Part shown: piece by piece, positions 16,190-24,185 of the stretch
How positions within the stretch are numbered: the stretch's first letter is position 1
How the letters are laid out: every line of letters starts with the position of its first letter
DNA from: CAYMZZ01 sp964395095
GTDB taxonomy: Bacteria; Bacteroidota; Bacteroidia; Chitinophagales; Chitinophagaceae
NCBI GenBank assembly: GCA_964395095.1
Contig: CAYMZZ010000007.1
Span: 124,001-188,000, forward strand
DNA length: 64,000 bases
Direction: 5' to 3'
Notes under the pieces: generated by a model
What the model saw: only the letters and a program-made list of their open reading frames with translations
Told to the model about the DNA's origin: nothing
Databases searched by the model: none
Made by a program: the position numbers and the translations under genes

Positions 16190-16583
16190 TGCTCCATTTT
16201 TTATTACGACCCGATTTGGTTTCGCTTCTTCTCTTCTTAGACTCCAATCGGCGCTCAATGGCTGCTTTGCTTTGCCGCGTGGCAATACGGAGCTTGCGCA
16301 CATGCAGGGCTTGCGACAACAATTGATTTATCCGGCGAATGACTTCTTCCTTGTTGGCGAGCTGGGTGCGATGGGTTTGCGAGCGCAGCAGCAGCACTCC
16401 TTCGGAATTGATACGGTTGGCCAGCTTTTGCATCACCCTTTCTTTCTGCTCCTCGCTCAGCAGGCGGGAATCGCGCACGGGGAAATAGCCCGTAACGGCC
16501 GTTTCCAGTTTATTCACGTTTTGTCCGCCCTTGCCGCCACTGCGGGAGGTGGTAAATGTTATTTCGGAACTATAGTCCAGCAT
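16182..16583 (-). CDS. arfB: Peptidyl-tRNA hydrolase ArfB (ribosome rescue)
   Basis: A 133-residue single-domain release-factor relative. The catalytic GGQ loop is GGKGGQNVNKLET (GGQ at residues 19-21), and the C-terminal tail (about 100-133) is strongly basic, the part that enters the empty mRNA channel of stalled ribosomes. The enzyme hydrolyses peptidyl-tRNA on non-stop ribosomes. Lengths and motifs fit ArfB/YaeJ, not full release factors, since the codon-recognition domain is missing. ATG at 16583 gives the usual MLDYSSEI start. It is followed with overlap by the di-heme peroxidase gene. Confidence 0.95.
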   Translation of the reverse strand: MLDYSSEITFTTSRSGGKGGQNVNKLETAVTGYFPVRDSRLLSEEQKERVMQKLANRINSEGVLLLRSQTHRTQLANKEEVIRRINQLLSQALHVRKLRIATRQSKAAIERRLESKKRRSETKSGRNKKWSSE

Positions 16584-16731
16584 TTTTTTGTTGCCTTTGC
16601 GCTGTAAAATTAACCAGATATTCCGCATTCCCGGGGGCAGGATGAGGATCGGTCTTCCTGTTTTTCCAATTTAACGTTAAGTTGCAGGCATTGTTTTAGT
16701 CAGATAGCATTCATCATTCAAAAAAATAATT

Positions 16732-17184
16732 GTGCGAGCCATACTACAACGGGTTACCCATGCCAGTGTTACCATAGAGGGGAAAATGACGGCCCGGATC
16801 GGGCCGGGATTGCTGGTGCTATTGGGGATAGAGGACGCGGATGCGGAGCAGGATATCGAGTGGCTTTCAGCCAAGATCGTTCAGATGCGGATTTTTGATG
16901 ATGCGGAAGGGGTGATGAATCTTTCGCTAAAGGATATTGGCGGTGAACTATTGCTGGTATCACAGTTCACCCTGCATGCTTCTACCAAAAAGGGCAACCG
17001 GCCCAGCTATATCCGCGCCAGCAAAGCGCCGGTGGCCATTCCTCTGTATGAAAAAATGATCGCGCAACTGAGTCATGATTTGGGCAAGCCCATTCAGACA
17101 GGTGTGTTTGGCGCCGACATGAAAGTGGAATTGCTGAATGATGGTCCCGTCAGCATCTGGCTCGATACCAGGGCGAAAGAATAA
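16732..17184 (+). CDS. dtd: D-aminoacyl-tRNA deacylase
   Basis: A 150-residue enzyme that removes D-amino acids (and misattached glycine) from tRNA. Both signature elements are present: SQFTLHAS near residues 82-89 and NDGPVSIWLDT near 136-146, which build the active site across the dimer. The start is GTG (MRAILQRVTHASV), which matches the family N-terminus exactly. Length is normal. It is an isolated gene, divergent from arfB across 148 bp that contains a TTAACGTTAA palindrome (16671-16680). Confidence 0.96.
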   Translation: MRAILQRVTHASVTIEGKMTARIGPGLLVLLGIEDADAEQDIEWLSAKIVQMRIFDDAEGVMNLSLKDIGGELLLVSQFTLHASTKKGNRPSYIRASKAPVAIPLYEKMIAQLSHDLGKPIQTGVFGADMKVELLNDGPVSIWLDTRAKE

Positions 17185-17193
17185 GCCAACCGG

Positions 17194-17526
17194 TCAGATG
17201 CCGATTTTTTCCGAGAAGCTCTGCCCGTCCTTAAACCGGATCATGATAAAGTAGATCCTGGCGGGCACCGTGAGCTCAAAACGATATTCGGTTTTGTAAA
17301 TGTCTTTTTGTTCCAGCACCCGATGGCCTCCGGCCGTCCAAACCATAATGGATGCCAGTTCCAGGTTGCCCCTGATGGTAATCTGTCGTCCGGATGTAAG
17401 TAATTTATATGGTTTCGCTTTTTCCCTGGTTGGAAAGCGGCCAGGTTGTGCCTGCAGGCTGCCGATGGCAAAGCCCAGCAGGAGCAGGGGGATAAGAATT
17501 CGATGGATGCCAAGGTTGTGGTTCAT
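17194..17526 (-). CDS. Small secreted protein resembling a stand-alone T9SS sorting domain
   Basis: A 110-residue protein with a signal peptide (ATG at 17526, hydrophobic LIPLLLLGFAIGSLQAQ). After about 20 linker residues the rest is one small beta domain: ITIRGNLELASIMVWTAGG, then YRFELTVPARIYFIMIRF and a final EKIGI. The pattern (Gly-rich turn, V-x-x-G, Y-F/V-hydrophobic strand, Lys near the end) recalls type A C-terminal sorting domains of the type IX secretion system, but there is no cargo domain in front. The resemblance is by eye and not proven. It is convergent with dtd. Confidence 0.65.
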   Translation of the reverse strand: MNHNLGIHRILIPLLLLGFAIGSLQAQPGRFPTREKAKPYKLLTSGRQITIRGNLELASIMVWTAGGHRVLEQKDIYKTEYRFELTVPARIYFIMIRFKDGQSFSEKIGI

Positions 17527-17606
17527 TCGGTTTGGATGAGTAATCCGCCCTTGCGGGGTGTAGGATAACGGAGCGAGGCTTGCTATATTGCAAACAAAAT
17601 GCAAAA

Positions 17607-17939
17607 ATGAGTTTAACCCTCGACCAGGCCCAGCAACAGGTAGACGAATGGATACGCACGGTAGGTGTGCGCTACTTCAGCGAACTCACCAATATGGCCA
17701 TCCTTACCGAAGAAGTAGGCGAGCTGGCCCGCATCATGGCCCGGCGCTTTGGCGATCAGTCGGAAAAAGAATCAGACAAGGGTAAGGATATGGCCGATGA
17801 GATGGCCGATGTGTTGTGGGTACTGATTTGCCTGGCCAATCAAACAGGTGTAAACCTCACCGAAGCCCTGCAACGAAATTTTGAAAAAAAGAACCTGCGT
17901 GATGCAGACCGCCATCGCAATAATCCCAAGTTGAAGTAA
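17607..17939 (+). CDS. MazG-like nucleotide pyrophosphohydrolase
   Basis: A 110-residue all-alpha NTP pyrophosphatase. The divalent-metal motif is EEVGELA near residues 30-36 and the second acidic pair lies in DEMADVLWVL near 62-71, as in the MazG/YpjD group. Such enzymes hydrolyse (d)NTPs, often non-canonical ones, to monophosphates. ATG at 17607 gives MSLTLDQAQQQVDEW, the normal start. The gene lies divergent from the small secreted protein and 84 nt before glyS. Confidence 0.92.
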   Translation: MSLTLDQAQQQVDEWIRTVGVRYFSELTNMAILTEEVGELARIMARRFGDQSEKESDKGKDMADEMADVLWVLICLANQTGVNLTEALQRNFEKKNLRDADRHRNNPKLK

Positions 17940-18009
17940 GAGTAGGGTCAGCAGTCAACCTCTTCCCATCTTCCTCTTTTGCCGGTCGATAAGGAATAGG
18001 GCAAATTCC

Positions 18010-18017
18010 TACCTTTG
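18010..18017 (+). promoter_or_regulatory. -7 box TACCTTTG of glyS, giving a near-leaderless mRNA
   Basis: TACCTTTG is followed by CGCCCT and then ATG, so only six nucleotides separate the -7 box from the start codon. With the usual distance to the transcript start the mRNA has a leader of a few nucleotides at most. ubiE has the same layout (24172). Confidence 0.6.
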
Positions 18018-18023
18018 CGCCCT

Positions 18024-19493
18024 ATGGCAAACGACAGCAACAAGTTTCAGGCGATTATTTCCCATTGTAAGGAATATGGTTTCATTTTTCCCAGCAGCGA
18101 AATCTATGATGGGCTGCAGGCCGTGTATGATTATGGCCAGATGGGCAGTGAGCTGAAGAAAAATATCCGCGACTATTGGTGGAAGAGCATGACGCAGCTC
18201 AACGATAATGCCATTGTGGGCATTGATGCGGCCATCTTCATGCATCCTACCACCTGGAAGGCTTCGGGTCATGTGGACAATTTCAACGATCCCATGATCG
18301 ACAATAAGGACAGCAAAAAGCGCTACCGGGTAGATCATTTGATAGAAGCACATGCCGAGGAATGGAAAGCAGCCGGAAAGGAAAAGGAAGCGGAGGCATT
18401 GCTGGCAGAAATGGATGCCCTGCTGGCCAAAGACGATTTTGCTGGCTTGAAATCACTGATTGAAGACAATAAAATAAAATGCGCCGTTAGCGGCAGCAGC
18501 AACTGGACGGATATCCGCCAGTTCAACCTGATGTTTGCCACTGAATTTGGCTCCACGGCTTCTTCCGATGAGGAGGACAACAAAGTGTACCTGCGACCGG
18601 AAACGGCCCAGGGAATTTTTGTGAACTTTTTGAATGTGCAGAAGACAGGCCGCATGCGGATACCCTTTGGTATTGCGCAGGTGGGCAAGGCTTTTCGCAA
18701 TGAAATTGTAGCCCGTCAGTTCATTTTCCGCATGCGCGAATTTGAGCAGATGGAAATGCAGTTTTTCATCCGCCCCGGCACGCAGAAGGAATGGTATGAA
18801 TACTGGAAAGAAGAAAGGATCAAATGGCATCGCAGCCTGGGTATGCCCGCCGATAAGCTGCGCTTTCACGACCACGTAAAGCTGGCACACTATGCTGATG
18901 CCGCCTGCGACATTGAGTTCGATTTCCCCATCGGCTTCAAGGAGCTGGAAGGCATCCACTCCCGTACCGATTTCGACCTGAGTCAGCACGAAAAATTCAG
19001 TCGCAAGAAGCAGCAGTATTTTGATAATGATATTGACCCCGCCACGGGTAAGCCCTTTGGTAACTATGTGCCTTATGTAATTGAAACATCCATCGGACTC
19101 GATCGTATGTTTCTCGCCGTGCTGAGCCAGGCCTACGAAGAGCAGGACCTGAGTACGGCCGACAAACAGGACAGCCGTGTGGTGTTGAAATTACCCACCA
19201 TACTGGCGCCCATCAAGCTGGCCATTCTTCCGCTTACGAAGAAGGATGGGCTTCCCGAAATTGCTGAAGACATTCTGCGGCAATGTCGTCCCCATTTCCG
19301 TTGTTTTTACGAAGAGAAGGACTCCATCGGCAAGCGCTATCGCCGCATGGACGCGCTCGGAACACCCTTCTGTGTAACGGTAGACCATCAGACCAAAGAA
19401 GACCAGACGGTTACCATTCGTTATCGCGACAGCATGGAGCAGGAGAGGATTCCGATGGCGGAAATCGTGGGGAAAGTTGTAAGTAGTAAGTAG
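18024..19493 (+). CDS. glyS: Glycyl-tRNA synthetase (homodimeric, class II)
   Basis: A 489-residue class II synthetase that charges tRNA-Gly. The N-terminus (FGFIFPSSEIYDG type, here YGFIFPSSEIYDGL), the catalytic RPETAQGIFVNF (motif 2 region near 195) and the C-terminal anticodon domain (LPTILAPIKLAILPL onward) identify the alpha2 enzyme rather than the alpha2beta2 form. ATG at 18024 is used; an upstream TTG would start within the -7 box. The last residues VVSSK and the TAG stop are encoded by a TAAGTAG heptad array, so the C-terminal tail is probably repeat-derived. A TACCTTTG box lies 6 nt before the ATG. Confidence 0.97.
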   Translation: MANDSNKFQAIISHCKEYGFIFPSSEIYDGLQAVYDYGQMGSELKKNIRDYWWKSMTQLNDNAIVGIDAAIFMHPTTWKASGHVDNFNDPMIDNKDSKKRYRVDHLIEAHAEEWKAAGKEKEAEALLAEMDALLAKDDFAGLKSLIEDNKIKCAVSGSSNWTDIRQFNLMFATEFGSTASSDEEDNKVYLRPETAQGIFVNFLNVQKTGRMRIPFGIAQVGKAFRNEIVARQFIFRMREFEQMEMQFFIRPGTQKEWYEYWKEERIKWHRSLGMPADKLRFHDHVKLAHYADAACDIEFDFPIGFKELEGIHSRTDFDLSQHEKFSRKKQQYFDNDIDPATGKPFGNYVPYVIETSIGLDRMFLAVLSQAYEEQDLSTADKQDSRVVLKLPTILAPIKLAILPLTKKDGLPEIAEDILRQCRPHFRCFYEEKDSIGKRYRRMDALGTPFCVTVDHQTKEDQTVTIRYRDSMEQERIPMAEIVGKVVSSK

Positions 19494-19508
19494 TAAGTAG
19501 TAAGTTGG
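19474..19508. repeat. Heptad array, unit AAGTAGT, 5 units
   Basis: AAGTTGT, AAGTAGT three times, AAGTTGG. It encodes the last residues and the TAG stop of glyS. Confidence 0.92.
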
Positions 19509-19528
19509 AGAAGGGGATTAGGTTGATT

Positions 19529-19664
19529 AATATATCTGCGTATTCTGCGGAAAATAAATCTGCAAAAATCTGCGGGAAAGCTCTCCTGAACTTTGAACAG
19601 GTTTAGAATGCGGAAGCCTTTCGCGCAGATTTTCGCAGATTTTTTTGCGCAGATGAACGCAGAT
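19529..19664 (+). repeat. Palindromic AATCTGCG element, copy 2
   Basis: Arms of ATCTGCG repeats (left) and CGCAGAT repeats (right) surround the conserved 32-nt core at 19586-19617, which includes ACTTTGAACAGGTTTA. It lies between the heptad arrays at 19474 and 19677. Confidence 0.88.
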
Positions 19665-19676
19665 GATTTCCCTAAA

Positions 19677-19704
19677 CTCACGTCTCACGCCTCACGCCTC
19701 CCGC
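19677..19704. repeat. Heptad array, unit CTCACGC, 4 units (inverted)
   Basis: CTCACGT, CTCACGC twice, CTCCCGC: the reverse complement of the CGTGAGG heptad seen at 1261 and 3768. The following 165 nt up to the lipoprotein gene show no further element. Confidence 0.88.
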
Positions 19705-19869
19705 TTCACAACTTTCTTCCCCTTTCAACATCAGTATCCCCCTTCTCGTCCTGCAACTAATTTGCCTGATCATTTAGCCCATTCTCCTTTGATGCATTGC
19801 CCTCATTTGGGGCCTATTTTTATTGCGACAAGCAACGTTGCCATTCTTCATTTCTAAACCCAAACAATC

Positions 19870-20385
19870 ATGAAAAGAGTTTTAGGCTGGCTGCTGCCTT
19901 GTGCAGCGGTGGCTACGTTATTGTCCTGTGCAAAATCAAAACAGGAGCCGGCATCGGCTGCCACGGGTCTGTCGGCCCGCGAGCAGGGGCAGAAAGTGTC
20001 GGAACATATCATTCCCATGTCGAAAGCGATTGAGTATTCCCGCCGCTTTATTTACCTGCGCGACACCGTGTTGCCCGGGCAGCTCAATAACCCGGGATTT
20101 TTGAATCAGAACATGGAAATACCTTTTTGCGAAACCTTCTGCCGCGAATCCATTGATGCCCTGCTCGCCGTGGAGGGCACCCAATCGGTACGCATTTATT
20201 TTGGGGTGGATGAAAACGGCAAAATGCGGCTCGTGCTTTTGCCGGTTGATGATGAGGGCAACAACATTATTACTAACTTAACAGGTGAATCCTCACGCGG
20301 GTACCAGGGCAAGGGTCAGGACGAGGAAGATGGGGATGCCGTGGAGAATGGCCATCGTCCCCCGCCGCCAATGGGCTCGCTCTGA
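19870..20385 (+). CDS. Lipoprotein of unknown function
   Basis: A 171-residue lipoprotein: the signal sequence ends in the lipobox LLSC with Cys20. Residues ~30-130 form one domain with EHIIPMSKAIEYSRRF, a CETFCRESIDALL segment with two cysteines, and a beta-rich SVRIYFGVDENGKMRLVLLPVD. The tail (about 140-171) is low-complexity, acidic, then proline-rich. I do not recognise the family. It is 21 nt before a membrane protein and the NarL-type kinase/regulator pair, so it may be an operon member linked to that signalling unit. Confidence 0.82.
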   Translation: MKRVLGWLLPCAAVATLLSCAKSKQEPASAATGLSAREQGQKVSEHIIPMSKAIEYSRRFIYLRDTVLPGQLNNPGFLNQNMEIPFCETFCRESIDALLAVEGTQSVRIYFGVDENGKMRLVLLPVDDEGNNIITNLTGESSRGYQGKGQDEEDGDAVENGHRPPPPMGSL

Positions 20386-20406
20386 TGAGGGCAACCCGGC
20401 CAGCAC

Positions 20407-21060
20407 ATGAGCGAAAAAACCTTATTCCTGTTTAGCCTCTCCATTCTGCTGCCGATCCTGGTTTTCTGGATCCGCTGGCAGCGAAGCTGGCGCAGCTACT
20501 GGCCCCTGATGTGCCTGTTCCTGCTGGGCCTGCTGGGAGAATGGCTGGTATGGCAGGCCATACAACGACAACATTCATGGCTGCCCGTAAACAATCTCTA
20601 TATTCTGGCCGATAGTATGCTGGTCCCCATACAGTTCGCTGTATGGGGATTTATTGCTTTTCGCCATATCCTGGTATTGATTGTGCTGCCTTTGCTGCTG
20701 GCCTGGACCTGGCTGCACCTGCTTTCGGGCAGCCTCTCCGATTTTATACCCTATTATCGCATGGCTTATTCTTTCCTCATGCTGTTGCTGGGGATTTACA
20801 GTATCAATTTTCTCATCATTCGTTCCCATCAAAGCCTTATAACCCAACCGGTGTTCCTCATCACTGTTGGCTTTCTGCTTTTCTATGCTTACCAGTTGCT
20901 CTATGAGTCGGCTTATGCCCTGGCGATCCGGATAGACCTGTACTGGTCCGCCTGGCTCAACCGATGCTTTGCTTTGATTAACTTTGTGTGTAATATCGTG
21001 TACGGCATTGCCGGGCTCCGCCTGCCAGTGGATCCCCTGCAATACCGGAAATGGGTATAA
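20407..21060 (+). CDS. Integral membrane protein upstream of two-component system
   Basis: A 217-residue protein with about seven hydrophobic segments and very short loops; no known motif. It sits between the lipoprotein and the histidine kinase, with 21 and 15 nt gaps, in the same direction. The spacing implies one transcript. Seven-helix proteins in this position can serve as sensors for kinases that lack their own input domain, as the neighbouring kinase appears to, but this is inference from arrangement only. Confidence 0.8.
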   Translation: MSEKTLFLFSLSILLPILVFWIRWQRSWRSYWPLMCLFLLGLLGEWLVWQAIQRQHSWLPVNNLYILADSMLVPIQFAVWGFIAFRHILVLIVLPLLLAWTWLHLLSGSLSDFIPYYRMAYSFLMLLLGIYSINFLIIRSHQSLITQPVFLITVGFLLFYAYQLLYESAYALAIRIDLYWSAWLNRCFALINFVCNIVYGIAGLRLPVDPLQYRKWV

Positions 21061-21075
21061 CCTTATCCTTCTTGC

Positions 21076-21831
21076 ATGTATGCCAACCCGGCACATATCC
21101 TGTTGTGGGTGGGAATTACGCTGGGCCTGCTGATCGGTTTTTTTGTGATCAGCATCCTGCGCCATCATCGCCGCTACCTGCGCCTGCAGCAGGAGCGCAC
21201 TTTAAATGAAATTATCCTCCTCGAAAAAGAAAGAAAGCGTATAGCTTACGACCTCCACGATGAGCTGGGTCCCGTACTTTCTTCCATCAAGCTCAACCTC
21301 ATGACCCTGCAGGTGCCCCTGCCCGAAGATCAGCAACTGGTGGAAAAATCCTGCCGCCGTATAGACGATATCGTCGACAACATGCAGGCTATTTCGTACG
21401 ACCTGCTCCCGGTAAGTTTGCAAAAGCGTGGTCTGCTGGCGGCCATCAGGGAACTGGCCACGCAAAAGCAGGCAGGTAAAAAAATACAATTAACGCTTGA
21501 GTTGGATGATGCCATCAGCATGGACACTGATAAGGAAATTCATGTATTCCGGATCGTACAGGAGCTGCTGCACAATACCCTGCGCCATGCACAGGCAGGC
21601 AGGTGTCGTATTGCCCTGCATCAGCATCAGCAAAAGGTGCTGCTGATAGTGGAAGATGATGGCAAGGGTTTTTCGCCGGCGGCCATGCGGAATACGAAGG
21701 GAGGTCTGGGGCTGAAAAGCATTGAAAGCAGGGCACAGGTGCTGGGCGCACGCAGCTTGTTGCGCACAGCACCCGGTAAAGGGTTCTATTATTTTTTCGA
21801 GTTTGACAGTGGAATTTCAAAAGCTGTATGA
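21076..21831 (+). CDS. NarL-family sensor histidine kinase (HisKA_3)
   Basis: A 251-residue kinase. One membrane helix (about 8-27) precedes a short coiled linker. The dimerisation/phosphoacceptor motif AYDLHDELGP places the phosphorylated His at residue 61. The ATP-binding domain has HNTLRHA, DDGKGF and GGLGLKSIESR. There is almost no extracytoplasmic domain, so the signal must come from the membrane or from the preceding membrane protein and lipoprotein. The stop overlaps the response regulator start (ATGA), so the pair is coupled. Confidence 0.93.
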   Translation: MYANPAHILLWVGITLGLLIGFFVISILRHHRRYLRLQQERTLNEIILLEKERKRIAYDLHDELGPVLSSIKLNLMTLQVPLPEDQQLVEKSCRRIDDIVDNMQAISYDLLPVSLQKRGLLAAIRELATQKQAGKKIQLTLELDDAISMDTDKEIHVFRIVQELLHNTLRHAQAGRCRIALHQHQQKVLLIVEDDGKGFSPAAMRNTKGGLGLKSIESRAQVLGARSLLRTAPGKGFYYFFEFDSGISKAV

Positions 21832-22490
21832 TAAAATATCTTGTGGCTGATGATCATGAATTGTACCGCGAAGGATTAATGCATTTTCTTTCGCGCCAAC
21901 CCGGTTTGCAGTTGTTGGGAGAGGCGGAGAATGGAAAAGAGTTGCTCGAAAAGTCGCTGGAGTTTGAACCCGATTTAATCATTACCGATATCAGTATGCC
22001 CGGTATGGATGGCATTACCGCTACCCGGCAACTCCTGCAACAGTTGCCGGATACGCGCATCATTGGGCTGTCCATGCACCAGGATGAAAGCCTGGTGGTG
22101 GAAATGCTGGAAGCCGGTGCAAGGGGCTACCTGCTCAAGAATGCCGATAAGCGCGATATACTGGAAGCTATCGAAGCCGTGATGCAGGGCGCCTGCTGGT
22201 TTTGCCATCGCAGCTCGGGCCGGCTTACCCGGCTGATCGCTTCCAGCCGATTCGACCTACTGGCGCTACAACAGGATATTCGGTTTACGCCGCGGGAGAA
22301 GGAGATCATACGCCTTACCTGCCGCGAATATTCCAGTAGAGAAATTGGAGAGACGCTGCATATCAGCCACCGGACGGTGGAAGGCATAAGGGCCGGCATA
22401 CTTTCCAAGATGAATGTTCGGAATACCGTTGGCCTCGCGGTTTTTGCCCTGCGGCATGGATTGATTACAGGTGAAGACCTGCAGGATTGA
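21828..22490 (+). CDS. NarL/FixJ-type response regulator
   Basis: A 220-residue regulator. The receiver domain has the acidic pocket DDH at 8-10, phosphorylated Asp54 in TDISMPGMDG, and Lys in the late LLKNADK. The output domain is a LuxR-type helix-turn-helix with TPREKEIIRLTCREYSSREIG and HRTVEGIRAGIL. It overlaps the kinase gene by 4 nt and is its cognate partner. The targets are unknown; the M1 peptidase gene starts 39 nt downstream and may be cotranscribed. Confidence 0.94.
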   Translation: MIKYLVADDHELYREGLMHFLSRQPGLQLLGEAENGKELLEKSLEFEPDLIITDISMPGMDGITATRQLLQQLPDTRIIGLSMHQDESLVVEMLEAGARGYLLKNADKRDILEAIEAVMQGACWFCHRSSGRLTRLIASSRFDLLALQQDIRFTPREKEIIRLTCREYSSREIGETLHISHRTVEGIRAGILSKMNVRNTVGLAVFALRHGLITGEDLQD

Positions 22491-22529
22491 CCGAAACAGA
22501 AATAGTGTAACTTTCCTGAAATTCATTTT

Positions 22530-24122
22530 ATGCGACCGTTCACCATACTGCTGTCACTGCTATTGCTATCCATTTTTTCTGCGGGTCAAAATCTGAAATC
22601 CGGAGGGGTGCTGATTCCCGAGCAGGCTAATATGGATATCCGTCACTATACCTTGAGCCTTGAGGTGGATCCTGCCAATCAAAGCATCGACGGGTTCACG
22701 GAAATAAAGATGAACCTGGCAAAGGAGGCGGAAAGCATTGTGCTGGACCTTGTGCATTTGTTGCAGGTAAAGCAGGTATGGGTAAATGGGAAGAAAGAAA
22801 ACTTCGCACATGAAAATGATCGAATCTATATCCGTCGTGCCGAAAAGTTTGCTACGGGTCCGCAGTTGGTGAAAATAGCTTACGGGGGCAAGCCCGGAAT
22901 AGCCGAGCGCGCTCCCTGGGTGGGGGGCTTTCAATGGGAAAAAGACAGCAAGGGCAATCCCTGGATTGCCATCAGTTGCCAGGGCGAGGGCGCCAAGATC
23001 TATTTTCCCTGTAAAGACCATCCCAGCGATGAACCCAATGAAGGCGCCGATCTGCACATTACCGTACCTAAGGGGCTTACCGTTGCGGGCCCGGGCTTAT
23101 TGCAGAAAGTGCGGAACCGTGGGAATAAATCCACTTTTCACTGGAAAACAAATTATACCATCAGCAATTATTGCATATTGTTCAATGTGGGCAAATACAA
23201 GCTGGTAACGCGCGACTATACCAGTGTTGCGGGCAACCGGATTCCCATGCATTTTTATGTGTTGGAAGAAAATGCGGAGAAGGGTCCTTATCACCTGGAG
23301 CTGCTGGAGCGGTCGTGCCGGGTATTGGAGAAATATTTTGGCGAATATCCCTGGGCAAAGGAAAAGATAGGCATTGCCGAAACGCCGCACCTGGGCATGG
23401 AGCATCAAACAATGAATGCTTATGGCAACAAGTTCCGCTATGTGAAACTGGGAGGCTATGATTTCGACTGGCTCCTGCATCATGAGTTTGGCCACGAGTG
23501 GTGGGCCAATAAAGTAACCAATACCGACTGGGGCCATATGTGGATACAGGAAGGCATTTGTACCTATGGCGATGCGCTGATCGTTCGCGACCTCGAAGGG
23601 GAGGAAGCCTATCGGGCGCGTATGCGCCAAACCGCGCGCAGTGCCGGCAATAAGCTGCCCATAGTGCAGGGCGATGAGGTAGACAGCGACCAGGCCTATT
23701 ATGGCGATATCTATGGCAAAGGAGCGTTTTTCATGCACAGCCTCCGCTTTATCATGGGTGATGAGTTGTTTTTCCCGACATTGAAGAAACTGGCGACAGA
23801 CCCGGCCTATACCTACGACAATACGGTGGTGACGGCTGATGTAGAGGCCCTTTTCAGCGGGGCTTATGGCCAATCCCTCAAACCCTATTTTCATCTTTTT
23901 CTTTATACCACGCAAAAGCTGGAGGTTGGGGTGAAGCAGAAGTCGGATACGAGCTATGAATTGAAGTTGCTGAACCTGGATATGGAGATACCAATTGAGA
24001 TTGAAACCGGGAAAGGACGGCAGACCATTCGGGTAAGTAAGGAGCCGGTGACCATTCAGGCCAGCGGGGCCCTGCGAGTGGATCCGCAGGGGTTTTATAT
24101 GAAGAAAATCATCTTCGAATAA
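22530..24122 (+). CDS. M1 family metallopeptidase, secreted
   Basis: A 530-residue zinc aminopeptidase-like protein with an N-terminal signal peptide (MRPFTILLSLLLLSIFSAGQ). The N-terminal beta domain is followed by the thermolysin-like domain with HEFGH (H318, E319, H322) and the third ligand E341 in WIQEG, an exact HExxH-X18-E spacing. The substrate-binding loop reads GMEHQT instead of the classical GAMEN, a known variation in the family. It lacks the C-terminal ERAP-like helical domain, and ends with a small beta segment. Likely role: periplasmic or extracellular peptide degradation. Confidence 0.93.
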   Translation: MRPFTILLSLLLLSIFSAGQNLKSGGVLIPEQANMDIRHYTLSLEVDPANQSIDGFTEIKMNLAKEAESIVLDLVHLLQVKQVWVNGKKENFAHENDRIYIRRAEKFATGPQLVKIAYGGKPGIAERAPWVGGFQWEKDSKGNPWIAISCQGEGAKIYFPCKDHPSDEPNEGADLHITVPKGLTVAGPGLLQKVRNRGNKSTFHWKTNYTISNYCILFNVGKYKLVTRDYTSVAGNRIPMHFYVLEENAEKGPYHLELLERSCRVLEKYFGEYPWAKEKIGIAETPHLGMEHQTMNAYGNKFRYVKLGGYDFDWLLHHEFGHEWWANKVTNTDWGHMWIQEGICTYGDALIVRDLEGEEAYRARMRQTARSAGNKLPIVQGDEVDSDQAYYGDIYGKGAFFMHSLRFIMGDELFFPTLKKLATDPAYTYDNTVVTADVEALFSGAYGQSLKPYFHLFLYTTQKLEVGVKQKSDTSYELKLLNLDMEIPIEIETGKGRQTIRVSKEPVTIQASGALRVDPQGFYMKKIIFE

Positions 24123-24171
24123 AGCAGGGGCCATCTGCTCAAACAATCGCCATGCATCGCTGTTATGGTTG

Positions 24172-24179
24172 TATCTTTG
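24172..24179 (+). promoter_or_regulatory. -7 box TATCTTTG of ubiE, near-leaderless
   Basis: TATCTTTG is followed by CGCCCC and ATG, the same spacing as in glyS. No clear TTG at -33. Confidence 0.6.
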
Positions 24180-24185
24180 CGCCCC

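Noticed and set aside
15122..16303. Longer N-terminus of the cytochrome c peroxidase from 16303
   Set aside because: It would overlap arfB by over 100 nt and bury the signal sequence; GTG at 16189 gives a proper lipoprotein start.
16671..16680. TTAACGTTAA palindrome as an operator
   Set aside because: A single AT-rich 10-bp palindrome with no second copy or adjacent regulator; chance is likely.
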